From NCBI GenBank assembly GCA_029964075.1, contig CM057146.1:10621501-10685500 (forward strand): a stretch of DNA of 64,000 nucleotides, written 5' to 3'. Made by a program: the position numbers and the translations under genes. The notes under the pieces were generated by a model that was not told where the DNA came from, ran no database searches, and worked only from the letters and a program-made list of their open reading frames with translations. Every line of letters begins with the position of its first letter. The stretch's first letter is position 1. Below, one piece after another: positions 55,200-64,000 of this stretch. This DNA is from Patiria pectinifera. Taxonomy: Eukaryota > Echinodermata > Asteroidea > Valvatida > Asterinidae.

Positions 55200-55590
55200 A
55201 TTTATGTGCGATGTTCAACGGTGCGATGTTTTTCATTATTTGCGCGATGTTTAGTATATTTGTGCGATGTTTTACAATATATGTGCGATGTTTAATATAT
55301 GTGTGCGATGTTTTACATTTATATGCGATTTTCAATTTATATGTGTTTTGATGATATATATGTGCGATGTTTTCAATATTATGTTCGATTTTTTGCATTA
55401 AATGTGCGATGTTTTTCGATACAATTGTGTGTGTTGTTTTACAATATATTTCCGATATTCTCAAATATATGAGCAATGTTTCACACATATGTTTGACATT
55501 TCGAGCTATTTGTATGCGATGTTTCATCGGTATGTTTGCATTCGATCTTTTGCAATATGCATTTGATATTTCCCTTTTCATTCGATGTTT
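55200..55590. repeat. 20-bp degenerate minisatellite
   Basis: GCGATG anchors recur at 55244, 55264, 55284, 55304, 55325, 55364, 55385 and 55405, giving a 20-bp unit near TGTGCGATGTTTTACAATAT. Three units equal 60 bp, so ORFs persist on both strands (130 codons on minus). They are repeat artefacts. Confidence 0.9.
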
Positions 55591-58130
55591 CTTTAAGAGT
55601 CAAAGTCTGGTTACTAGACCGCGAAAGTCTGACTATTTTGCCTAAAGTCAGTGTATGAGACGTCAGGGGATCGCGTAAAGTGATTAGAGCCAGACCTAAA
55701 CGGTAAAAACCGGAATTGTGGGTAATTCTTTAAGCATACGCAATGCGTTCATCATTGTTTGGGCAGTACCCCCAGCTGTGCCTGTACTACCCATAGTGTT
55801 ATGAGCATCATCTATGCATTGAGGAGTGCATGACACATGGTCTGAGCTCCAAGGCCGATGTGCACCTGTCCCGTTTAATGATCCAGTTAGGAATGAGATC
55901 CCTTACCGCCCGGTTCCCAGACGGTCTGGGCTAAGCCTCGCCCACTCCGAGAAAGGGATTGGGACTCCTCTCCAAAGTGGGCGAGCTCGGATTAAGAGAA
56001 CGAAGTACAAGTCTGACTGGTGGGCCCTCTCCTGAACCTAACAAAAGAAGCAATTTGCAAGGCGATAATCCTCACTGCCGGGTAACAAAGACCCGGCAAA
56101 TCAAAGGGCGCGCCGCCTGTAATCCCTGCCGTGGACTGCTATTGTTGGTGACCCATTGCCCTCGCGCAGGCCTATTGAAAAGTTTGAGCGATCAGTTAAC
56201 AAGAGTTTCAATTAGTCACGTGGTACGTTTTTCTCCCCTTAAATGTATACAAATGTATACGGACATGCACCGATGAATCCCTGAATCTGACTTTTAAAGC
56301 AAACGGGGTTGGTATTTTGTTCAGTATTAAGATCAGAATTCCCCAGTTTGTTCTATTTACGTGCATTAAAGTTAATGTGCTCGCTGCGACATTAAAGTTC
56401 CGTTTATCACAAAGTATAGTGAAAGGGTATCAGACTATTATGTTTACAGCGTGTATCACACTTTCTGTCTGACACCCAGTCCCGGCGTTGCGACAAAGCA
56501 GTACAAATGGGCTGTTCCTTCGGTTAGATATACCCCGTTGGGCTGTATGTATTCGATATTAAGACATGAGGGAGACCGTTCAATGAATGACAAAGGAGGT
56601 TTGCTCTGCGCTCGCTTGACGCCGGTGTAGCATGAATTTAGGTTGTATAAGTACGGACTCATTGGAGGTATTGCGCATGCTCTTGCATAGATAATTAGGA
56701 GATGGACCGGTCACGTGAGAGGGTTTAACCAATAAAGGGGGAAAAAGAGTCCGATTTCCATATGAGTCCGATTTTCGTATGACACCTGGTCCCGTACACG
56801 GATGACGGGCGGGAACGTGGTCCATGCAGTAGTCATTCACAAGTTGCTTTCACAGCTCAATGGTTTGGCTATATTAGAATGTACGTGTTCACGTACAACT
56901 TTGCAATGTCTTATCTTGCATATTTTCTAGATAGAAATTAAAATAGTTAGAAAAAATATTCCTACTATTAATTGAAATGAGTCTCAGGGTGAACAAAAAA
57001 GGACACATAAACATCTGGTTTCAGGATTTAAAGTGAATGAAGTTTTTGCGTCAACAGAAAAACTTAAACCTTAAAACAAAGGAAAAAAAATAATACGCTG
57101 TACCTCAAGCAATCAGTGAAACCCATATAGGCCTACATTTACACGTGTTCATGCAAAGAAAATACTGCCATTCTATACTCTATAGCAAAGAAAATTCTGC
57201 AGGTAATCATAGCCAGGGCAAACCAACTGCAAGTTGGCCAGGCGCTGTAATCCTCGAACAATAAACACTTATCCGTTGATAGCGACCAAGAGAGCCACTC
57301 CAGTCAACCAAGCTCACGCTTGAATAACCGAGCGTTCATACCGATCGGGAGGTACAGAGTGGGTCATTCCCACCCGCTTCTCGAGCGTCATCCTTGAGTA
57401 GTGCCCAGTATGCATACCGATCGGGGCTACCGAGTGGGCCACTTCATACCGATCGGGGGCCAAGCCCATCTGCTTCTATTCTCAAACGGGTATCAGACTT
57501 TTCTGTTTGAATGCGTATAAATTAACGTGAATAAGGGGCAAGTACGATGTCGTAGTCTAACATTCAAAACATCAAATTATTACCACACGCAAAACAATTC
57601 ATGTTCGTAATATGGGGAATACTTTATTTCAAATAATACAAAATGAGGTATTTCGTACATTTGATCAAATCCGAGAATATAGATATCGAACATCGTATTT
57701 CGATAAATTCAAAGAAAAAAAATCACACCATTGTTCAAATATAGAACTTTGCAATCTCGGCAGTTGTATCAAGTTTATTTGTCAAATGATTTCATGCAAA
57801 AACAAAACACTTGCATTCTATGAAGCTAGAAAAGAATAAAATTCCACAAAAAGATAATGATAGCCAGTGTCTTTCACACCAACCCAACCTGAGTTGGGCG
57901 CTGTAATCCTCAAACAATAACCACTAATCCGTTGATAGCAGCTATTGTTGTGACCCAGAGGGCCGCTCCAGCAGTCAACCGAGCGTCACGCTTGAGTAAC
58001 CGGGCGGGTACAGCGTTCGAAGCGGGCGGCAGCTTACTGGGCGGGTCGAGCTCGCCCGGTTTTTGAACGGTCCCATTCCGGATCTCATTCCTTACCTGAT
58101 AATTTGTTAGCATAAGCTGATGTAAAATTG
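55591..58130. other. GC-rich repeated modules and spacers
   Basis: Related GC-rich modules lie at about 55870-56190, 57210-57480 and 57860-58100. They share GCGCTGTAATCCTC, ATCCGTTGATAGC, GCTATTGTTGTGACCCA and, inverted, AGGAATGAGATCC. A mariner-like MITE copy sits at 56621-56790 and an AT-rich spacer at 57490-57850. I could not match the modules to a known RNA gene. Confidence 0.45.
56621..56790. mobile_element. Tc1/mariner-like MITE, copy 3
   Basis: GCCGGTGTAGCATGAATTTA, GGACCGGTCACGTGAGAGGG and GAGTCCGATTTTCGTATGAC match the 27265 element closely. The right end is altered (GACACCTGG). Confidence 0.65.
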
Positions 58131-58137
58131 GGCAAAC

Positions 58138-59226
58138 TTAGATGTTTATGAAAAAAAATCAAATTGTAAGGGGTTAACCTTGCATTTTTTTTTAGCAAAA
58201 TCGGGAAAAATCAGATGTTTCTGGAAAATTGCATATTGTATGGGGTTAGATGTTTATGCAACATTTCAAATTGTAAGGGGTGAACATTGCATATTTAAGC
58301 GAAATTGGGCAAAATCAGATGTTTCCGAAAAATTTCAGATGTAAGGGATTAATAAGGCCAAAAAAAAGTCTCCGGTTTCTTGTATGCGCGCGCGTCGCCG
58401 TAGCCATGCGCGTCGGCAAATTGAAAAAGTTTTTTTTCGATGAACGATGATGTCTCAAAACCGCCAAACTCACTGGTTTGACTGGAATCCTGCTGCTGCA
58501 AAATTTTAACGTGTTTTTAGATGGGGTTATGATCGAGAATAAGCTTTATGTGGCCTCTCTGGTGTCCCATAATATTTGCACTAAGTTTAGTCGGGCACCA
58601 TTTGCAGTCATCAGCCGACATTTGAAGCAAAAAAAAACAGGTAAAAAAAAAAAAAGCCGCGTCGCCGCACCACTTTTTGGGCAAGCTCCATACCAGAAAC
58701 TGGAGACTTTTTTTGGCCTAACCTTGCTTTTTTAGTGAAATTTTGCAAAGTTAGATATTACGAAAAATTTCAAATTGAAAGGGGTTAACCTCGCATTTTT
58801 TTAAAGCGAAAATGGGAAAAACTCAAATGTTTCTGGAAAATTGCAGATTGTAAGGGGTTAACTTTGCTTTTTGAATAAGATTGGGGAAAATAAGATGTTC
58901 ATGAAAAAAATTCAAATTGTAAGGGGTTAACCTTGCATTTTTTAAAAAAATAGGACACAATCAGATGATTCTGGAAAATTGCAGATTGTTAGGGCTTAAC
59001 CTTGTATTTCTAGCAAAATTGGGCAAAAAGAAATGTTTATGAAAAATTGTAAATTGTGAGAGGTGTACCTTGTATATTTAGAAAATTTGGCAAAATCAGA
59101 TTTGTATGAAAAATCTAAAATGGTAAGGGGTTAACCTTGTTTTTTTAGCAAAATGTGAAGCATATTTTATTAAAATTGGGCAAAATCAGATGCTTCTAAA
59201 AAATCCAGATGTAAAGTTTCCGCAAA
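58138..59226. repeat. 68-bp satellite, left block
   Basis: About ten monomers around AAGGGGTTAACCTTGCATTT, then AGCAAAATTGGGCAAAATCA, interrupted by a Harbinger MITE. The last 280 bp (about 58945-59226) recurs as 63395-63690. Confidence 0.9.
58356..58718. mobile_element. Harbinger-type MITE, copy 2, inside satellite
   Basis: A 363-bp element with GGCCAAAAAAAAGTCTCC termini and TAA on both sides (58353-58355 and 58719-58721). The satellite resumes in register after it (CCTTGCTTTTTTAGTGAAAT). The paralogous empty unit is near 62240. The junction carries three extra bases relative to the consensus. Confidence 0.88.
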
Positions 59227-60660
59227 AACAGCTGTTGAAAAAGAGCCCAATGTTGAACTTTACTGAGTCTGAGGTCTATCGAGGGGACGATCCTTATTTC
59301 AACCCCCGGAGATTCGCTGACAGTCTCTATTTTTTTTAAAGAAAGTCGAAATAGCTGAAGAGGGAGGTGAGAACCTATATGTGCCCAGATACAAAGAGTA
59401 GAAATCTACGCGTCTGCCTTTTGAAAATACACAATTGCGGTGTTCATTGTTGCGTAATGATCCGCCTAGCACACGACTGTTTTGCACATTAGGCTGCGTT
59501 AAGCAGCTTCCTAACAAACCAAACACACTGGGCTCATTATATCGGCTTGTTTTTACCCATTAAGGTAAAGCAAATGGACCCAGTAATCTTCCTGGCGCGT
59601 TTGCTCACCTATAAAGACAACTTTTCTCAGTTTAAAGAAAATTCTAAGGTAACGAAATGGCCTAGTGGTTAGATTCGTCGTCCACGAATCGCGGGGTCCT
59701 TGGTTCGAATCCCGCTGGTGTCTTTTTGGTTTTTAACGAATGAGTTAAATTATTCACTATAAGAGATTTAATTTCCCGTCGTAAAATACCAACAGTACCT
59801 TAGCTTAATCGGTAAGCACTGCTGCTGGTACTGTCCGCGAGTTCCAGGTTGGCGCCTTCGTACAGGTTCAGGGCATGTGGTCCACTCGGAGGATCAGGGC
59901 TTAGGGGCCGCCCTGTTCCTCCCTTAGCTCTTGCTTTTACATGGTGCCTGGCCCTCCGGGGTTATATGGATGGATAGGGAAGGAAGTGTGTATTGGTCGG
60001 GGACGCCGAGACCCCGGAAGAGAACTAAGGGATCGGCTGGGGCATTGTTATGGCTCAGACCGATCCCTGAAAGCTTGACTAGCACATAACTTTTTGATTT
60101 TTTTTTTACCCTCTATCTTTTATACTTTGGTTTAGTTTGATATCTACAGCTGCTCGGCAGGTCTACAGGTATTATCAAAATTGAAACAAAGGTGTATGTC
60201 ATAAATCAATGAATATTTCATAATTGACTATAATCAAAACGGAGTTTCGTTTGATCAATTTGACTATCATTATATAATGACGCGATTGCCAATTGACGTA
60301 AGAAACGCCATAAATTATACCGGGAAAGAATAAAGATGTACATTGTAATATAAATATCATTTATACATCTTTCAAATAACGTGTCTTTTATTGTGAGCAT
60401 TCCAAACAATACAGTAATTCGCAATAGTAGCAGAATGGTATATAATAGCACGATCAATGCGTCTCTATTAAATTTAAAAAATAATTTAGGCCCCTATGTG
60501 TGAAATATTCTTTGATTGACCATGAGCATTCCATACGAATGAGTTAATTCGCAAAATATAGCAACAACAAAAGAGAAAGGAAAAAGAGAAAATTCCTTTA
60601 CCCTAAAAACTGGAAAAATAATTTGTTTTAAAAATGTCAAATGGGACACTTCATGTATTG
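59227..60660. other. Non-satellite island
   Basis: Unique-looking DNA between satellite blocks. It contains the tRNA-like sequence at 59648. A second tRNA-like stretch (TTAGCTTAATCGGTAAGCAC) lies near 59801, followed by a GC-rich SINE-like body to about 60080. 60200-60660 is AT-rich. No gene. Confidence 0.4.
59648..59730 (+). repeat. tRNA-like sequence / SINE head
   Basis: TGGCCTAGTGGTTAGATTCG (A-box) and TTGGTTCGAATCCCGC (B-box) have correct spacing, and ATTCG/CGAAT can form an anticodon stem. The acceptor stem does not pair and the base before the would-be GTC anticodon is C rather than T, so it is unlikely to be a functional tRNA. Confidence 0.5.
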
Positions 60661-63600
60661 ATTTAACAGTTTGCAAGGAGTTAGCCTTATATTTTAGCAA
60701 AATTGGGAAAAATCAGATGTTTCTGGAAAATTGCAGCTTGTAAGGGGTTAGCCTTGCATTTTTAGTAAAATTTAGATGTTTATGAAACATTTCAAATAGT
60801 AAGGGGTGAACCTTGCATTTTTTAGCGAAATTTGGCAAAATCAGATCTTTCTGGACAATTTCAGATTGTAAGGGGTTAACCTTGCTTTTGAAGTAAAATT
60901 TGGCAAAATAAGATGTGTATGAAAAATTTCAAATTGTAAGGGGTTAACCTTTCTTTTTTAGTAAAATTGGGAAAATTTAAATGTTTATGAAAAATTTCAA
61001 ATTGTCAGTAATTAACCTTGCATTTTTTAGCAAAATAAGGCAAAATCAGGTGTTTATGGAAAATTTCAGATTGTAAGGGGTTAACTTTGCATTTTTAGCA
61101 AAATTGGGCAAAATAAAATCAGATTTGTATGAAAAATCAAAAATTATAAGAGGTAAACCTTGCGAAATTAGGGCAAAATCAGATGTTTCTGGAAAATTGC
61201 AGATTGAAAGGGGTTAACCTTGCTTTTTTAAGCGAAATTGGGAAAAATCAGATGTTTCTTGAAAATTGAAGATTGTAAGTGGTTAACCTGGCATTTTTAG
61301 CATAACTGGGCAATATCAGATTTATATGAAAAATCTCAAATTGTAAGGGGTGAACCTTGTATTTTTAGCGAAATTGGGAAAAATTAGATCTTTCTGGACA
61401 ATTTCAGATTGTAAGGGGTTAACCTTGCTTTTTTAGTGATATTTGGCAAAATAAGATGTGAATGAAAAATTTCAAATTGTAAAGGTTGAACCTTGCATTT
61501 TTTTTAGCAAAATAGGGCAAAATCAGGTGTTTATGAAAAATGTTAGATTGTAAGGGGTTAACCTTGCATTTTTAGCAAAATTGGGCAAAATCAGATGTTT
61601 CTGAAAAATTTCAGATGTAAGGGGGATTAACCTTGCTTTATTAGTAAAATTGGGCAAATTTTAATGTGCATGAAAACTTTCAAATTGTTAGGGGTTAACC
61701 TTGCATCTTTTAGCAAAATACGGCACAACCAGGTGTTCATGAAAAATTTCAGATCTTTAAGGGTTCACCTTGCATTTTTAGCAAAATTGGGAATAATCAC
61801 ATTTGTATGAAAAATCAAAAATTGTAAGAGGTTAACCTTTGCCAAATTAGGGCAAAATCAGATGTTTCTGGAAAATTGCAGATTGAAATGGGTTAACCTT
61901 GCATTTTAAGCAAAATGAGGTAAAATGAGAATTTTTTTGAAAAATCTCAAATTGTAAGGGGTGAACCTTGCATATATTAGCAAAATTGGGCAAAATCAGA
62001 TGTTAATGAAAAAAAAATCCAATGTAAGGATTTAACCTTACTTTTTTCTTTAGTGAAATTTGGTAAAAATTAGGTTTTTTATGAAAAATTTCAAATTGTA
62101 AGGGGTTTAGATTGCATTTTTTTTTTAAGCAAAATGGGGCAAAATCAGATGTTTATGGAAAATTTCAAATTGTAAGGGGTTAACCTTGCATTTTAGCAAA
62201 ATTGGGCAAAATCAGATGTTTCTGGAAAATTTCAGATGTAAGGGATTATCCTTGCTTTTTTAGTGAAATTTGGCAAAGTTAGATGTTTATGAAAAATCTC
62301 AAATTGTAAGGGGTGAACCTTGTATTTTTAGCGAAATTGGGCAAAATCAGAACTTTCTGGAAAATTTCAGGTTGCAAGGGGTTAACCTTGCTTTTTAAGT
62401 GATATTTGGCAAAATAAAATGTGAATGAAAAATTTCAAATTGTAAGGGGTTAACCTTGCTTTTTAGTAAAATTGGGCAAATTTAAATGTTTATGAAAAAT
62501 CTCAAATTGTAAGGGGTGAACATTGCATTTTTTAGCAAAATTGGGCAAAATCAGGTGTTTATGAAAAATGTCAGATTGTAAGGGGTTCACCTTGCATTTT
62601 TAGCAAAACTGGGCAATATCAGATTTTAATGAAAAATCTCAAATTTTAAGGGGTGAACCTTGCTTTTTTTTAGCAAAATTGGGCAAAATCAGATGTTTCT
62701 GAAAAATTTCAGATGTAAGGGGGTTAACCTTGCTTTTTTAGCAAAATTGGGAAAAAAAATCAGATTTGTATGAAAAATCAAAAATTGTAAGGGGTTAACC
62801 TTTGCCAAATTAGGGCAAAATCTGATGTTTCTGGAAAATTGCACATTGAAAGGGGTTAACCTTGCATTTTAAGCAAAATTGGGCAAAATGAGACTTTTAT
62901 GAAAAATCTCAAATTGTAAGGGATAAACCTTGCATATATTAGCAAAATTGGGCAAATTCAGATGTTTCTGAAAAAAATTCCGTTGCAAGGAATTAACCTT
63001 ACTTTTTTTTTAGTGAAATTTGGTAAAAATTAGATGTTTATGAACAATTTCAAATTGTAAGGGGTTCAGCTTGCCCTTTTTTTTTAGCAAAACAGGGCAA
63101 AATCAGATGTTTATGGAAAATTTCAAATTGTAAGGGGTTAACCTTGCATTTTAGCGAAATTGGGCAAAATCAGATGTTTCTGGAAAATTTAAGATGAAAG
63201 GGATTATCCTTGCTTTTAATGAAATTTGGCAAAGTTAGATGTTTATGAAAAATTTCAAATTATAAAGCGTTAACCTTGCATTTTTTATCCCCGCATGCTA
63301 CCAAAGACACAAGAGACCGGAATCAGAGGCTGCACACTCAGCATTCTTTGTTACCTGTGGCCTGAGCAGCCGTTTATTCAAGGGGGTTAACCTTGCATTT
63401 TTTTTAGAAAAATAGGACACAATCAGATGATTCTGGAAAATTGCAGATTGTTAGTGCTTAACCTTGTATTTCTAGCAAAATTGCGCAAAAAGAAATGTTT
63501 ATGAAAAAATTTAAACTGTAAGAGGTGTACATTGTATATTTAGTAAAATTTGGCAAAATCAGATTTGTATGAAAAATCTAAAATGGTAAGGGGTTAACCT

Positions 63601-63683
63601 TGCTTTTTTAGCAAAATTTGGAGCATATTTTACTAAAATTGGGCAGAATCAGATGCTTCTATAAATCCAGATGTAAAGTTTCC
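60661..63683. repeat. 68-bp satellite, main block with higher-order structure
   Basis: About 44 monomers of 66-72 bp. Two ending types alternate irregularly: TTTCTGGAAAATTGCAGATT and TTTATGAAAAATTTCAAATT. Segments near 61800 and 62035 recur about 960 bp later (62764 and 62996), roughly 14 monomers, which is a higher-order repeat. A 100-bp foreign segment interrupts it at 63287-63385. Confidence 0.92.
63287..63385. other. Non-satellite interruption
   Basis: About 100 bp (CCCCGCATGCTACCAAAGAC ... CCGTTTATTCAAGG) with no similarity to the monomer. No inverted ends or target duplication are visible. Confidence 0.6.
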
Positions 63684-64000
63684 GCTAAAAATACAAGGTT
63701 CACCCCTTACAATTTGAGATTTTTCATATAAATCTGATATTGCCCAGGTATGCTAAAAATGCCAAGTTAACCCCTTACAATCTTCAATTTTTAAGTAACA
63801 TCTGATTTTCCCAATTTCGCTTAAAAAAGCAAGGTTAACCCCTTTCAATCTGCAATTTTCCAGAAACATCTGATTTTGTCCTAATTTGGCAAGGTTAACC
63901 CCTTACAATTTTTGATTTTTCATACAAATCTGATTTTGTTCAATTTTGCTAAAACTGCAAAGTTAACCCCTTACAATCTGAAATTTTCCATAAACACCTG
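63684..64000 (-). repeat. Satellite in inverted orientation
   Basis: From about 63684 the monomer runs on the opposite strand (AAGGTTAACCCCTTACAATT). Monomer order and variants match the reverse complement of about 61045-61375. It continues past the window edge. Confidence 0.9.

Noticed and set aside
55189..55581. 130-codon minus-strand ORF
   Set aside because: It follows a 20-bp minisatellite (60 bp = three units), and the opposite strand is open as well. No domain.
59648..59730. Functional tRNA gene
   Set aside because: A and B boxes are present, but the acceptor stem does not pair and position 33 is not T; more likely a SINE head.
58138..64000. Regular roughly 68-bp repeats that could suggest a CRISPR array
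   Set aside because: The whole unit repeats with graded divergence and there are no unique spacers. The context is eukaryotic. It is a satellite.

Overview
This is eukaryotic nuclear DNA. There are no operons, ribosome binding sites or long ORFs. Coding signal is confined to short exon-like islands with GT/AG borders and AATAAA signals, set in a sea of short non-autonomous transposons, tRNA-derived SINEs and tandem repeats. The repeat content (SINEs with a GGGCAAG...CACTT body, ACATGT runs, AGGCCTA motifs, hAT and Harbinger miniature elements) looks like a marine invertebrate, possibly a deuterostome such as an echinoderm, hemichordate or cephalochordate. That placement is an impression, not a proof.

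Genes. The best-supported gene is on the minus strand. A 313-nt CpG-rich exon (36393 to 36081) encodes a cysteine-rich segment with CxxC pairs. It splices over a 1.85-kb intron to a lysine-rich terminal exon (34231 to 34027), and donor, acceptor and codon phase all agree. Weaker plus-strand terminal-exon candidates lie at 9831-9973, 12598-12729 and 29368-29469, each followed by an AATAAA. A Kozak-like start lies at 53976 downstream of a strong acceptor. I recognise none of these proteins by family.

Mobile DNA. At least six hAT-type miniature elements are delimited by terminal inverted repeats (TIRs), and their 8-bp target duplications are readable in the sequence: 2115-3127, 5065-5351, 11684-12073, 20950-21328, 23934-24235 and 39084-39461. 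Three Harbinger-type elements have TTA/TAA duplications. A TTAA-bordered family carries a perfect 34-bp central palindrome. Three copies of a short inverted-repeat element (9300-9699, 15927-15996, 39059-39576) carry TTAGGG-like telomeric hexamers or remnants of them, and one copy has expanded into a 16-bp minisatellite. Several insertions are nested, so relative ages can be read.

Tandem repeats. Positions 16560-18030 hold a minisatellite whose unit lengths fall on a ladder of 11 bp (about 85, 96, 107, 118). Positions 51331-51880 hold 190-230 bp units and 55200-55590 a 20-bp unit. The right end (58138 to 64000) is a roughly 68-bp AT-rich satellite with a higher-order period near 960 bp, a Harbinger insertion, an interruption, and an orientation flip at about 63684. 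The flipped part is an inverted copy of about 61045-61375.

Layout: 0-9 kb repeats; 9-13 kb possible 3' exons and a tandem SINE array; 13-25 kb MITEs, minisatellite and a large inverted repeat; 25-34 kb AT-rich noncoding DNA with one possible exon; 34-36.4 kb minus-strand gene; 36.5-53 kb hAT-rich DNA; 53-55 kb possible 5' gene region; 55-58 kb minisatellite and GC-rich modules; 58-64 kb satellite.
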